From Sinomonas terrae (GTDB lineage Bacteria; Actinomycetota; Actinomycetes; Actinomycetales; Micrococcaceae): a stretch of 64,000 nt of DNA. The notes beneath the pieces were generated by a model, which ran no database searches, was not told where the DNA came from, and was given only the letters and a program-made list of their open reading frames with translations. Position numbers and translations under genes: made by a program. Shown here in pieces: positions 1 through 8,946 of this stretch. The stretch spans positions 2,170,001 through 2,234,000 of the forward strand of contig NZ_JAKZBV010000001.1 of NCBI RefSeq assembly GCF_022539255.1. Direction: 5' to 3'. Positions within the stretch are counted from its first letter, which is position 1. Each line of letters opens with the position of its first letter.

Positions 1-1526
1 TCGAGCCCGGTATGCAGATCCTGCAGACGAAGGAACAGTACAACCAGCTGTTCACGATGCACGGCACGGTCATGCTGCTCATGTTCGCGACGCCGCTCTT
101 CGCTGGCTTCGCGAACGTCATCATGCCGCTTCAGATCGGTGCCCCCGACGTTGCATTCCCGCGCCTCAACGCGCTCGCCTTCTGGTTCTTCCTCTTCGGC
201 TCCTCGATCGCCGTGGCAGGCTTCATCACGCCTCAGGGTGCTGCCTCATTCGGCTGGTTCGCCTACGCGCCGCTTTCGAATACAACCTTCACCCCGGGCA
301 TCGGCGGCGATCTATGGGTCTTCGGTCTAGCCCTCTCGGGCTTCGGCACGATTCTCGGAGCTGTCAACTTCATCACGACGATCATCTGTATGCGTGCCCC
401 GGGCATGACCATGTGGCGCATGCCGATCTTCACGTGGAACACGCTCATCACCGCGATCCTCGTGCTCATGGCGTTCCCGCCGCTCGCTGCCGCCCTCTTC
501 GGCCTCGGTGCCGACCGTCGCTTCGGTGCCCACATCTTCGACCCGGAAAACGGCGGTGCGATCCTCTGGCAGCACCTGTTCTGGTTCTTCGGACACCCTG
601 AGGTGTACATCATCGCGCTGCCGTTCTTCGGCATCGTCTCGGAGATCTTCCCGGTCTTCAGCCGGAAGCCGATCTTCGGCTACAAGGGCCTCGTGTTCGC
701 AACGATCTCGATCGCTGCCCTCTCCGTAACGGTGTGGGCCCACCACATGTACGTCACTGGCGCGGTGCTGCTGCCGTTCTTCTCCTTTATGACGATGCTC
801 ATCGCGGTACCGACCGGCGTGAAGTTCTTCAACTGGATCGGAACGATGTGGCGCGGGTCGATCACGTTCGAGACGCCAATGCTGTGGAGCCTTGGCTTCC
901 TCATCACGTTCCTCTTCGGCGGCCTCACCGGCATCATCCTGGCCTCACCGCCGCTCGACTTCCACGTCTCCGACACGTACTTCGTGGTCGCTCACTTCCA
1001 CTACGTCGTCTTCGGAACCGTCGTGTTCGCCATGTTTGCAGGCTTCTACTTCTGGTGGCCGAAGTGGACTGGCAAGATGCTCAACGAGCGTCTGGGCAAG
1101 ATCCACTTCTGGCTCCTGCTCATCGGGTTCCACGGTACGTTCCTGATCCAGCACTGGCTGGGCGTCATGGGCATGCCTCGCCGGTACGCCGACTACCTGC
1201 CTCAGGACGGCTTCACCTGGATGAACCAGTTCTCCACGATCTCCTCGTTCGTCCTCGGTGCGTCGCTCATCCCGTTCTTCTGGAACGTCTACATCACGGC
1301 CCGCAGCGGGAAGCGCGTGACTGTCGACGATCCGTGGGGCTTCGGCGCCTCCCTCGAGTGGGCCACCTCGTGCCCGCCGCCCCGCCACAACTTCACCTCG
1401 CTCCCGCGCATCCGCTCGGAGCGTCCGGCGCTTGACCTCCACCACCCGGAGCTGTCGATGGCCGGTTCGATCCAGCACTCCCAGACGGCCGCGGCCGTGA
1501 CCGCCGACCGGAAGGAAACGCACTAG
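1..1526 (+). CDS. ctaD: Cytochrome c oxidase subunit I (5' partial)
   Basis: This is the catalytic heme-copper subunit of the aa3 oxidase, which reduces O2 to water in the cell membrane and pumps protons. The open frame runs in from the window edge (the codons before the first ATG at 12 read E-P-G), so roughly the first 65-70 residues of a normal CtaD are missing. Visible motifs are HPEVY near residue 195, the paired CuB histidines in HHMY, and the heme-ligand histidines in VVAHFHYV. About twelve hydrophobic segments follow the family pattern. The C-terminal tail is polar. The stop codon shares one base with the GTG of ctaF, so the two are translationally coupled. The identification is secure; only the start lies outside. 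Confidence 0.97.
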   Translation, partial: EPGMQILQTKEQYNQLFTMHGTVMLLMFATPLFAGFANVIMPLQIGAPDVAFPRLNALAFWFFLFGSSIAVAGFITPQGAASFGWFAYAPLSNTTFTPGIGGDLWVFGLALSGFGTILGAVNFITTIICMRAPGMTMWRMPIFTWNTLITAILVLMAFPPLAAALFGLGADRRFGAHIFDPENGGAILWQHLFWFFGHPEVYIIALPFFGIVSEIFPVFSRKPIFGYKGLVFATISIAALSVTVWAHHMYVTGAVLLPFFSFMTMLIAVPTGVKFFNWIGTMWRGSITFETPMLWSLGFLITFLFGGLTGIILASPPLDFHVSDTYFVVAHFHYVVFGTVVFAMFAGFYFWWPKWTGKMLNERLGKIHFWLLLIGFHGTFLIQHWLGVMGMPRRYADYLPQDGFTWMNQFSTISSFVLGASLIPFFWNVYITARSGKRVTVDDPWGFGASLEWATSCPPPRHNFTSLPRIRSERPALDLHHPELSMAGSIQHSQTAAAVTADRKETH

Positions 1527-1927
1527 TGAAGGTTGAATCCTGGCTCTTCGGAACTGGAATTTTCTTCTTCTTTCCAGTAGCCATCGTCTACGGGTGGCTG
1601 ACCCACTGGTCCGAGTGGGTAGGCATCATGGGCATCTTCCTCTTGGGCGGACTGGCCGGCATGATCGGCTCATACCTCGGCGTGACCTCTCGCCGTGTCG
1701 GTGCTCGTCCTGAGGACCGCGAGGACGCAGAGGTGCACGAGGGTGCTGGCGAGCAGGGGCACTTCAGCCCCTGGAGCTGGTGGCCGATCGTGCTCGGAGC
1801 CTCGGCGGCGACCGCGCTTCTCGGTGTTGCTATCGGCTGGTGGATCACTCTCGTCGGCGCCGGCATCGGCATCGTCGCCCTCGTCGGCTGGGTGTTCGAG
1901 TACAGCCGCGGGGACCACGCCCACTGA
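1526..1927 (+). CDS. ctaF: Cytochrome c oxidase subunit IV, actinobacterial type
   Basis: This is the small actinobacteria-specific subunit of the aa3 oxidase (133 residues). It starts with GTG at 1526, overlapping the ctaD stop by one base, and a GGAAGGAA stretch lies just upstream. It has two N-terminal membrane helices, a charged central loop rich in E and D, and two more hydrophobic segments near the C terminus, the four-helix plan of this family. Position directly after ctaD is the normal arrangement and supports the call. A strong hairpin ends the transcript 43 bases downstream. Confidence 0.93.
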   Translation: MKVESWLFGTGIFFFFPVAIVYGWLTHWSEWVGIMGIFLLGGLAGMIGSYLGVTSRRVGARPEDREDAEVHEGAGEQGHFSPWSWWPIVLGASAATALLGVAIGWWITLVGAGIGIVALVGWVFEYSRGDHAH

Positions 1928-1969
1928 GCACGCTTTGAGCCTCTGAGGGCCCCCTCTGAGGACTTGGTC

Positions 1970-2007
1970 GAAGGGCCCGGCATCCGGATCAGGATGCCGG
2001 GCCCTTC
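1970..2007 (+). terminator. Intrinsic terminator-like hairpin after ctaF
   Basis: A perfect 16-base-pair stem (1970-1985 with 1992-2007) closes a six-base loop. It lies between ctaF and the following GntR gene on the same strand. There is no long T run after it, as is common in actinobacteria. Confidence 0.75.
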
Positions 2008-2081
2008 GCCGTCTGCGGGCGCTTTTCGAAGCCCAGGAGCGTGTAGCCTTCTTGGTGGTGCCAGGTCATCAGGAGGAACGG

Positions 2082-2870
2082 GTGGAAGACGCCGACAGCA
2101 TCGCCGGAAGGCTCGACAGGTCCTCGAAGACGGCTATGTATGTCCAGCTCCGGGAGCTTCTGCGTGAGCACATACAGACGAAGCTGACTCCCGGTGCGCC
2201 GCTTCCCTCAGAGCGCGAGCTCGCGCACCGCTTCGGCCTAGCCCGGATGACGGTACGCCAAGCGATTGACGCCCTCGTCGCTGAGGGCGTCCTCGATCGG
2301 ATCGTCGGTCTGGGCACCTTCGTCAGCCGCCCCAAACTCGACCTACAGATGAAGCTGACCTCGTACAGCGAAGAAATGCAGCGCCGCGGAATGGTGCCCG
2401 ACGCGAAGGTTCTGAGCTTCGAAGAGATCGGAGCCTCGGCCCACTTGGCTAGAGAACTCCAAGTCGACGAAGGAACGGCTGTGGTTCGCTTCCGGCGTCT
2501 CCTGCTGGCAGACCAAGAGCCCATGAGCGTCGATGAAAACTACATTCTCGCCCATCGGGTGCCGGGCTTCACCGAGGGCCCACCTCCAACGTCCTTGTAT
2601 CAGGTTCTCAGCGAACGCTACGGCCTTGTCATGGAGTGGGGGGAGGACATGATCGAGGCCACGGCGGCGTCCCCCTCGATCGCGCGACTGCTCAAGGTTG
2701 ACATGGGCGCACCCCTACTCAAGATCCAACGGCACGCGTACGTCGCGAAGGCCATGGTCGACTACTCCGTCTCGTACTACCGCGCAGACCGCTACAAGCT
2801 CTGGGTGCCCCTCCAGCGGCCTGGCGTACGGACACCGCGTTCCTACTCCACCCAGCGCTTCACAGGCTGA
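2082..2870 (+). CDS. GntR-family (HutC/UTRA) transcriptional regulator
   Basis: This is a 262-residue DNA-binding regulator. Residues about 12-75 form a winged helix-turn-helix of the GntR type, with the typical PLPSERELA and MTVRQAIDAL stretches. Residues about 90-245 form a UTRA ligand-binding domain like that of HutC and DasR regulators, which usually sense sugar phosphates or related small molecules. The start is placed at GTG 2082 because AGGAGG sits five bases upstream; an in-frame TTG at 2052 has no comparable site. Neighbours are respiratory genes, so no target operon is apparent. The overall pattern resembles DasR, but the ligand cannot be deduced. Confidence 0.85.
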   Translation: MEDADSIAGRLDRSSKTAMYVQLRELLREHIQTKLTPGAPLPSERELAHRFGLARMTVRQAIDALVAEGVLDRIVGLGTFVSRPKLDLQMKLTSYSEEMQRRGMVPDAKVLSFEEIGASAHLARELQVDEGTAVVRFRRLLLADQEPMSVDENYILAHRVPGFTEGPPPTSLYQVLSERYGLVMEWGEDMIEATAASPSIARLLKVDMGAPLLKIQRHAYVAKAMVDYSVSYYRADRYKLWVPLQRPGVRTPRSYSTQRFTG

Positions 2871-2980
2871 GAGCGCCTCAGCAGCAGCCTCTCAGCAGCG
2901 TTCCAGTCGACTCGTGTGCGGCTCCCGCCCGGCGGCGTAAGCCAAGCGGTCTGCCCGGACAAGGTGACTGCGTCACAAGC

Positions 2981-3016
2981 GGAAGGACCCCGCAGCGATT
3001 GCTGCGGGGTCCTTCC
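2981..3016. terminator. Bidirectional terminator hairpin
   Basis: A perfect 16-base-pair stem with a four-base loop (2981-2996 with 3001-3016) lies between the converging GntR gene and qcrB and can serve both. Confidence 0.8.
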
Positions 3017-3047
3017 GTGGTTGGCTGGTTTGCCCTAGGGCCTTTGC

Positions 3048-4721
3048 TCAGTGGCCAGAGCCCGTAGGAGCCGATTCGATGGCCTCGTGATGGCCGTGCG
3101 CGTGCGCTGCCTCAAGCTCGGCCGGCGAGACCGGCGCTACGCGGTCCTCGAAGAACCACTTCGAGAGCTTGGCACGGCGACGCTCGCTCCGATCCACTAC
3201 GCCCTTCGCGTTCGGCTGGGCCGGAAGCGGAAGTGGCGCCTCGTACGCGACCAGCTTGTAGCGCTTGTACTCGTCGAGCGGAGCGTGTACCTCGATGAAC
3301 TCGCCGTGGGGGAGACGGACGATTCGTCCAGTCTCGCGGCCATGGAGAGCAATCTCGCGATCCTTCCGCTGGAGACCCAGAGCGATCCGCTTGGTCACCG
3401 CGAACGCGATGATCGGGCCAACGAAGAACAGTGTACGGAGCCAGTACGTCACGTCGTTCAGCGACACATGGAAGTGCGTCGCGATGAGGTCGGAGCTCGC
3501 GGCCGCCCACATGACGCAGTAGAACGTGAAGCCAGCCATACCGATCGCGGTACGAGTCGGAGCGTTGCGCGGACGGTCGAGAACGTGGTGCTCGCGGTCG
3601 TCCTTGGTGATCCAGCGCTCAATCCAGGGGTACGTGAACAGCACCGTGAAGACGATGAGTGCAGGGACAAGGGCTGGCAGCAAGATGTTCAGCGACAGCG
3701 TCTGGTTGAAGATCACGAACTCGAAGTGCTGGCGGTAGCCGCCGATATCACCGATCACGCCCGGCATGAGTCGTAGAGCCCCGTCAACCCAGCCGATATA
3801 CCAGTCCGGCTGGGTGCCAGCCGATACGGGGGAGGGGTCATACGGGCCGTAGTTCCAGATCGGGTTGATCGTGAAGGCTGCAGCCATGGCCGCGAGCACC
3901 CCGAAGACGATGAAGAAGAAGCCACCGGCTTTCGCCGCGTAGACAGGACCCAAAGGGTAGCCCACAACGTTGCGATCGTTCCGGCCGGGGCCGGGGTACT
4001 GAGTGTGCTTCTGCAGGACCACAAACATGAGGTGGAGGGCCACGAGACCCAGGATCATCGCTGGGATGAGCAGGATGTGGAGCACATACAGGCGTCCGAC
4101 GATCGCAGTGCCCGGGAACTCCCCGCCGAAGAGGAACATCGAGATCCAGGTGCCGATGACCGGAATTGCCATGACAACGCCGTCGATGATGCGGAGGCCG
4201 TTGCCCGAGAGCAGATCATCCGGGAGCGAGTAGCCGGTGAAGCCAGCCGCCATGCCGAGGATGAGCAGCACGCCACCGATGACCCAGTTCATCTCACGCG
4301 GCTTGCGGAACGCCCCGGTGAAGAACACGCGGAGCATGTGCACCGACATCGCAGCGACGAACAGGAGCGCAGCCCAGTGGTGAAGCTGGCGCATGAATAG
4401 GCCGCCGCGGATCTCGAACGAGATGTGCAGAGACGACTCGTATGCGACAGACATGTCCATGCCGCGGAGCGGGACGTACGCACCCTGGTAGGTGGTTTCC
4501 GCCATGGACGGGTTGAAGAAGAAGGTCAGGAACGTACCTGACATCAGCAGGATGACGAAGCTGTAGAGCGCAACCTCGCCGAACATGAACGACCAGTGAT
4601 CGGGGAAGACCTTCCGGCCGAACTCGCGCGTAACGGTTGAAAGGCCGGTGCGCTGATCGACGAATTCGGCGATTCGGCCAACCTTCGTCGGTGCTTGGTA
4701 AGAGGAAGGGGTGCTGCTCAC
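3048..4721 (-). CDS. qcrB: Cytochrome bc1 complex cytochrome b subunit
   Basis: This is the membrane cytochrome b of the menaquinol:cytochrome c reductase, 557 residues. It carries the two b hemes; pairs of conserved histidines are visible in QLHHW with VHMLR, and in LYVLHI with ALHLM. The quinol-site motif reads PDWY, the form usual in actinobacteria, near residue 305. The protein is longer than mitochondrial cytochrome b because of a soluble C-terminal extension of about 130 residues, typical of actinobacterial QcrB. The GTG start overlaps the qcrA stop by four bases (GTGA), so the two are translationally coupled. It is the last gene of the ctaE-qcrC-qcrA-qcrB run. Confidence 0.97.
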   Translation of the reverse strand: MSSTPSSYQAPTKVGRIAEFVDQRTGLSTVTREFGRKVFPDHWSFMFGEVALYSFVILLMSGTFLTFFFNPSMAETTYQGAYVPLRGMDMSVAYESSLHISFEIRGGLFMRQLHHWAALLFVAAMSVHMLRVFFTGAFRKPREMNWVIGGVLLILGMAAGFTGYSLPDDLLSGNGLRIIDGVVMAIPVIGTWISMFLFGGEFPGTAIVGRLYVLHILLIPAMILGLVALHLMFVVLQKHTQYPGPGRNDRNVVGYPLGPVYAAKAGGFFFIVFGVLAAMAAAFTINPIWNYGPYDPSPVSAGTQPDWYIGWVDGALRLMPGVIGDIGGYRQHFEFVIFNQTLSLNILLPALVPALIVFTVLFTYPWIERWITKDDREHHVLDRPRNAPTRTAIGMAGFTFYCVMWAAASSDLIATHFHVSLNDVTYWLRTLFFVGPIIAFAVTKRIALGLQRKDREIALHGRETGRIVRLPHGEFIEVHAPLDEYKRYKLVAYEAPLPLPAQPNAKGVVDRSERRRAKLSKWFFEDRVAPVSPAELEAAHAHGHHEAIESAPTGSGH

Positions 4722-5785
4722 GAGTACTCACGCTCCCAGTAGCTCGGTCCAACGGGTTCGTGGAAGTCCGAAGTGGCCACGAGATACCCGTCAGAATCAA
4801 CTTCGATCGGCAGCTGCGGGAGCGGACGGCTCGCCGGGCCGAAGATCACCTGGCACTCGTGCGTGAGGTCGAAGGTCGACTGGTGGCACGGGCAGAGGAG
4901 GTGGTGGGTCTGCTGCTCGTACAGCGCCACGGGGCAGCCGACGTGCGTGCAGATCTTGGAATACGCAACGATGCCGTTGTAGTTCCAGCTCTCCCGACCG
5001 GGCGAGACATGGAGGTCTTCGGGGTTGAGGCGCATAAGCAGGACGACGGCCTTGGCCTTCTCGTTGTTCTTGTTCTCCTTCAGGTCATTCAGGCCTTCGG
5101 GAATCACATGGAACGCGGAGCCGATGGTGACGTCAGCAGCCTTGATTGGCGTGCCATCCGGGTCGCGGGTCAGGCGGACCTTCTTGCCCGTCTGCGCGTT
5201 GGGGGCCCACATGGTGTGACGGAGCATGTCCGTCGCGTTGGGGCCGAGATCGCCGAAGACGGCGAGGGCGGGCAGGGGAGCCAGCGCCAGAGCACCGATG
5301 ATGGTGTTCCGGATGAGGGGGCGGCGCTTGATGCCCGTCTCCTCGATGATGTCGTCAACGATCTTGACTGCGGCCTGGCGGTCCTCCTCGCTGCGCAGCT
5401 CATGGCGCGCTTCCGAGACCTCGTGATCGGGCATGAGCGACTTCGCCCAATGCACGATGCCCGTACCAATCCCCAGCATCGCGAAAGCGGTGCTGAAACC
5501 CAGCAGAATGTTCTGCGTGCGAATCGTGTCAACGGTCGATGTTGGACCGAGATCGATGGCGAAGTACGAGACAAGGAACACCACTGTGCCGATCACCGAG
5601 ATGATGAACAGTACGGTGACCTGGCGCTCTGCGCGCTTCGCGGCCTTGGGGTCGGTGTCGGACAGACGCAGGCGGTGCGGCGGGATCCCCGGATCCTCGA
5701 ACACACCCCCGGCCTGACCAGCCGTAGCTACGGTGCCCCCATGCTGTGGGGCTCCGTCACTAGGGTTGCCCATATTTCCCCTCAT
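4718..5785 (-). CDS. qcrA: Rieske iron-sulfur subunit of cytochrome bc1
   Basis: This subunit passes electrons from menaquinol to the diheme cytochrome c. The protein has 355 residues with three N-terminal hydrophobic segments (about 65-85, 100-120 and 170-190), the actinobacterial form with extra helices. The 2Fe-2S ligands are in CTHVGC and CPCH in the C-terminal domain. The ATG at 5785 follows GGAAGG; a second ATG 12 bases inside follows GAGGGG and is an equally good start. Its stop overlaps the qcrB start. A 16-base GC palindrome sits just upstream. Confidence 0.96.
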   Translation of the reverse strand: MRGNMGNPSDGAPQHGGTVATAGQAGGVFEDPGIPPHRLRLSDTDPKAAKRAERQVTVLFIISVIGTVVFLVSYFAIDLGPTSTVDTIRTQNILLGFSTAFAMLGIGTGIVHWAKSLMPDHEVSEARHELRSEEDRQAAVKIVDDIIEETGIKRRPLIRNTIIGALALAPLPALAVFGDLGPNATDMLRHTMWAPNAQTGKKVRLTRDPDGTPIKAADVTIGSAFHVIPEGLNDLKENKNNEKAKAVVLLMRLNPEDLHVSPGRESWNYNGIVAYSKICTHVGCPVALYEQQTHHLLCPCHQSTFDLTHECQVIFGPASRPLPQLPIEVDSDGYLVATSDFHEPVGPSYWEREYS

Positions 5786-5795
5786 CCTTCCTGTG

Positions 5796-5811
5796 CCCCG
5801 GGGCCCCGGGG
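5796..5811. repeat. 16-bp perfect GC palindrome in the qcrC-qcrA spacer
   Basis: Positions 5796-5811 are four C, four G, four C, four G, a perfect palindrome ten bases before the qcrA ATG. In the mRNA it could fold next to the qcrA ribosome site or mark a processing point. The function is inference. Confidence 0.5.
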
Positions 5812-5866
5812 ACGATGTTCAGTTCAATCAGCCGCGTCGGCGGCCGAACGTGTTAGCGGTCCCTGA

Positions 5867-6652
5867 TCAGGAGGTCCGGGACGTGAGCCAGATGGTGAAG
5901 GCGATGATGACGCCCAGACCAGCGACCCACATGAAGAGACCCTCCGAAACTGGGCCAAGGCCGCCGAGATCGGCGCCGCCGGGCGAACCCTGCCGCTCGA
6001 TGGTCTGCAGGTACGTGATGATGTCGCGCTTGCCCTCAGGCGAGATGTTCGCGTCGCTGAACACCGGCATGTTCTGGGGGCCGGTCTCCATGGCCTCATA
6101 GATGTGCTGGGCCGTCACGCCGGCAAGCGGCGGAGCGAACTTTCCGCGCGTCAGGGCGCCACCGGCAGCGGCAGCGTTGTGGCACATCGCGCAGTTGACG
6201 CGGAAGAGCTCGCCACCATGGGTGGCGTCTCCCTGGCCGTCGAGCATGGCGGGATCCGGAAGCGACGGACCGGCACCGAGCGACGCGACGTAGGCAGCGA
6301 GCTGACGCGTCTGAGTGTCATTGAACTGAACGGGCTTCTGCTCCGCCTGAGGGCCGTTCGCCTCCATCGGCATACGGCCCGTGCCAACCTGGAAGTCGAC
6401 GGCGGCAGCACCGACGCCGACCAGAGACGGGGCCGCGGGAGATCCCTGGGCCCCCATCCCATGGCACGTCGCACAGTTGGCCACGAAGAGCTTCTGGCCC
6501 GCGGTCACGTCGGCGGCCGAGAATCCAGTATCCGCTTTGGCCTGATTGGCGGAGCTCGCCACCGAGTAGAGGGCACCGGTCAGCAGGAGCCCCATGACCA
6601 GCAGTGCCACGACTGCTAGCGGATGCCGCCGCTTCTGCGAGAGTGACTTCAC
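5867..6652 (-). CDS. qcrC: Diheme cytochrome c subunit of cytochrome bc1
   Basis: This is the diheme cytochrome c that replaces separate cytochromes c1 and c in actinobacteria and carries electrons straight to the aa3 oxidase. It has 261 residues. An N-terminal signal-anchor lies at about residues 13-32, two heme c sites follow (CATCHG near residue 60 and CAMCHN near residue 155), and a C-terminal membrane helix lies at about 238-256. It sits between ctaE and qcrA, as usual. Confidence 0.96.
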   Translation of the reverse strand: MKSLSQKRRHPLAVVALLVMGLLLTGALYSVASSANQAKADTGFSAADVTAGQKLFVANCATCHGMGAQGSPAAPSLVGVGAAAVDFQVGTGRMPMEANGPQAEQKPVQFNDTQTRQLAAYVASLGAGPSLPDPAMLDGQGDATHGGELFRVNCAMCHNAAAAGGALTRGKFAPPLAGVTAQHIYEAMETGPQNMPVFSDANISPEGKRDIITYLQTIERQGSPGGADLGGLGPVSEGLFMWVAGLGVIIAFTIWLTSRTS

Positions 6653-6730
6653 GTAATCGTTCCTATCCGTCTGTACCGCGGCCCCGAGGGCGCGCTGTCA
6701 AAGTTGTGCTGCCAGCCGAAGCGGCGTGTG

Positions 6731-7396
6731 CTACTTGAGGACGTAGATGACCAGGAAGAGCCCGATCCACACGACGTCGACGAAGTGCCAGTAGTACGAG
6801 ACGACGATGGCCGACGTGGCTTCATAGTGCCCGAAGCGCTTCGCAGCAAACGCCCGCCCAATGATGAACAGGAAGGCGATGAGGCCGCCGATGACGTGAA
6901 GGCCGTGGAAGCCCGTCGTGATGTAGAAGGCCGAGCCGTAGGCGTTCGACGAGAGCGTGATGTGCTCGGAGACGAGCGTCGTGTATTCAGTGGCCTGGCC
7001 TGCGACGAAGAATGCACCCATGAGGAACGTCAGCACGAACCACTCGACCATGCCCCACTTGGCGAACTGGAACAGTCCCCCCGTGCGCCGCGGCTGGAGG
7101 CGCTCGGCGGCGAACACACCCATCTGGCACGTGAACGAGCTGGAGACCAGCACGATCGTGTTCACGAGCGCGTAGGGGAAGTCCAGATGGGACGTCTCCG
7201 TGGCCCAGAGGCCGAGGGTCCCAGCCCCACCGGTGGAAATCTGACCGGAGGCGCGGAGGGTGAAGTACATGGCAAAGAGGCCGGCGAAGAACATCAGCTC
7301 GCTCGAAAGCCACACCACGGTCCCGACGGAGACCATGTTGGGGCGGTTCAGCGTGGGATGTGCCGGGGTTGTCGGGGCATGAGTCGCTGTCGTCAC
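6731..7396 (-). CDS. ctaE: Cytochrome c oxidase subunit III
   Basis: This is the integral membrane subunit III of the aa3 oxidase (221 residues from GTG 7396). Five hydrophobic segments are visible. The SSELMFFAGLFA stretch near residue 30 and the HGLHV stretch near residue 150 are characteristic. The start at 7396 is chosen because the protein family begins here and because a CATAAT box ends six bases before it, which predicts a leaderless mRNA; a longer reading from ATG 7432 would run through that promoter. It heads the ctaE-qcrCAB transcription unit and is divergent from trpD. Confidence 0.94.
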   Translation of the reverse strand: MTTATHAPTTPAHPTLNRPNMVSVGTVVWLSSELMFFAGLFAMYFTLRASGQISTGGAGTLGLWATETSHLDFPYALVNTIVLVSSSFTCQMGVFAAERLQPRRTGGLFQFAKWGMVEWFVLTFLMGAFFVAGQATEYTTLVSEHITLSSNAYGSAFYITTGFHGLHVIGGLIAFLFIIGRAFAAKRFGHYEATSAIVVSYYWHFVDVVWIGLFLVIYVLK

Positions 7397-7402
7397 AAGG
7401 AC

Positions 7403-7432
7403 ATTATGTCTACAAACAGCGGGTTCGCCCAA
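7403..7432 (-). promoter_or_regulatory. Predicted promoter of ctaE-qcrCAB
   Basis: On the minus strand a CATAAT box (7403-7408) lies six bases before the ctaE GTG, with a weak TTGGGC 18 bases further up (7427-7432). Transcription would start at or next to the start codon. Confidence 0.5.
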
Positions 7433-7506
7433 CGCGAACCGCCTCTTCTGGGAACTTTTTCTACAAACCCTCGAAAATCCGCGGAACGCCAGGCGTCCGT
7501 CATCCG

Positions 7507-7536
7507 TTCGCCCGCGGACAAGTCGGTCGATAGCAT
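7507..7536 (+). promoter_or_regulatory. Predicted promoter of trpD
   Basis: A TAGCAT box (7531-7536) ends six bases before the trpD GTG, with TTCGCC 18 bases upstream as a poor -35 match. The spacing predicts a leaderless mRNA, the mirror image of ctaE. Confidence 0.4.
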
Positions 7537-7542
7537 CAGGGA

Positions 7543-8601
7543 GTGACCAGTCAGGACCAAGGAGCCAACTCCGCGCACAGTTGGCGGACCCTCATCGGAT
7601 CCCTCGTGAGAGGCCAAGACCTCACGCAGGAGCAGACCGGTTGGGCGATGGACACCATCATGTCCGGCAATGCGACCGAGGCCCAGATCGCGGGATTCCT
7701 CGTCGGCCTTCGGGCCAAGGGCGAGACGGTCGAGGAGCTCACCGGCCTTGTGGACACGATGGTCGCTCGCGCTACGCCGATCTCCATCGAAGGCGAGAAG
7801 CTGGACATTGTCGGCACCGGCGGCGACCAGCAGAACACTGTGAACATCTCCAGCACGGCTGCGCTCGTCTTGGCCGGAGCCGGGGCGAGGGTCGTGAAGC
7901 ATGGAAACCGGGCGGCGTCGTCGTCGGCGGGTTCCGCCGACGTTCTGGAGGCGCTCGGGGTGCGGCTCGACATGAGCGTGGAGCGAGTTGCTGCCTCAGC
8001 CGTCGAATGCGGCATCACGTTCTGCTTCGCCCAGGTATTCCATCCGTCGTTCCGGCACACCGCGGTGCCGCGGCGCGAACTCGCGATCCCGACGGCATTC
8101 AACATTCTCGGCCCGCTCACCAATCCGGCTCGTGTCCAGGCCTCGGCCGTAGGCTCAGCTGATCCTCGGATGGCGCCTCTCATTGCGGGCGTCCTGGCCA
8201 ACCGGGGGAGCAGGGGCCTAGTCTTCCGCGGTGACGACGGACTGGACGAGCTCACGATCACGACGACCTCCCGTGTGTGGGAGGTCCGTGACGGGCGCGT
8301 CGAGGAGTCTCTGCTGGATCCTCTCGACCTCGGGATCTCCCGCGCCCCGCTCGACGCTCTCCGTGGCGGCGATGCCCAGCACAACGCAGCCGTTGTCCGC
8401 AGCGTTCTGGGCGGCGATAAGGGACCGGTGCGGGACGCCGTCGTCCTCAACGCCGCCGCCGGCCTCGTGGCGTTCGACCTCGCAAGCGAAGGCCCGCTGA
8501 TCGAACGGCTCTTGGAGGCGAAGCTGCGCGCTGAAGATGCCATCGACTCTGGCGCCGCCGCCCAATCGCTTCAGACCTGGGTGGAATTCAGCCGGGGCTA
8601 G
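7543..8601 (+). CDS. trpD: Anthranilate phosphoribosyltransferase
   Basis: This enzyme joins anthranilate to phosphoribosyl pyrophosphate in the second step of tryptophan synthesis. The 352-residue length is normal. Family motifs are visible: GTGGD near residue 88, the NISST stretch after it, and KHGNRA near residue 120, which bind PRPP and magnesium. The start is GTG 7543, without a ribosome site but directly after a promoter-like box. It is not in a trp operon; standing alone beside ctaE is common in Arthrobacter-type genomes. Confidence 0.96.
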   Translation: MTSQDQGANSAHSWRTLIGSLVRGQDLTQEQTGWAMDTIMSGNATEAQIAGFLVGLRAKGETVEELTGLVDTMVARATPISIEGEKLDIVGTGGDQQNTVNISSTAALVLAGAGARVVKHGNRAASSSAGSADVLEALGVRLDMSVERVAASAVECGITFCFAQVFHPSFRHTAVPRRELAIPTAFNILGPLTNPARVQASAVGSADPRMAPLIAGVLANRGSRGLVFRGDDGLDELTITTTSRVWEVRDGRVEESLLDPLDLGISRAPLDALRGGDAQHNAAVVRSVLGGDKGPVRDAVVLNAAAGLVAFDLASEGPLIERLLEAKLRAEDAIDSGAAAQSLQTWVEFSRG

Positions 8602-8615
8602 GCCCGAAACCCGAG

Positions 8616-8894
8616 CTATTCGAGGCCGATTGAGAAAGCGGCCTCGAGGTCATGCCGCGAATACGCGCGGAAGGCGATGTGCGTCGTCGTCTCCACGACG
8701 CCCTCCACCTTCGAGAGGTGGTCCGCGACGACGTCGGCCAAGTCCTCGTGCTGCTGGACGCGCGCGATGGCGATCAGATCCCACTCGCCCGTGACCGAGT
8801 ACACCTCGCTAACGCCCGGAATCGCCGAGATCTTCTCCGCTGCCTCCGGGATCTTGTTCGACTCCGTGCGGATGAAGACGAATGCCGTGATCAT
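8616..8894 (-). CDS. Stand-alone Lrp/AsnC ligand-binding (RAM) domain protein
   Basis: This 92-residue protein matches the amino-acid-sensing RAM domain of Lrp/AsnC regulators across its whole length, with no helix-turn-helix. The ATG at 8894 has GGAGG directly upstream, so the short form is real and not a truncated reading. Such single-domain proteins form oligomers and are thought to bind amino acids or partner with full-length Lrp proteins; the role here is unknown. It converges on trpD with a 14-base gap. Confidence 0.85.
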   Translation of the reverse strand: MITAFVFIRTESNKIPEAAEKISAIPGVSEVYSVTGEWDLIAIARVQQHEDLADVVADHLSKVEGVVETTTHIAFRAYSRHDLEAAFSIGLE

Positions 8895-8946
8895 GGTCCT
8901 CCGATCGACTCCTGTAGTGCTGGGAACCACCCTAGTGCCGGAGCGT

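Noticed and set aside
4637..5866. A 409-codon plus-strand frame opposite qcrA
   Set aside because: It lies antisense to a secure Rieske gene, has no recognisable domain and has the composition of a high-GC shadow frame.
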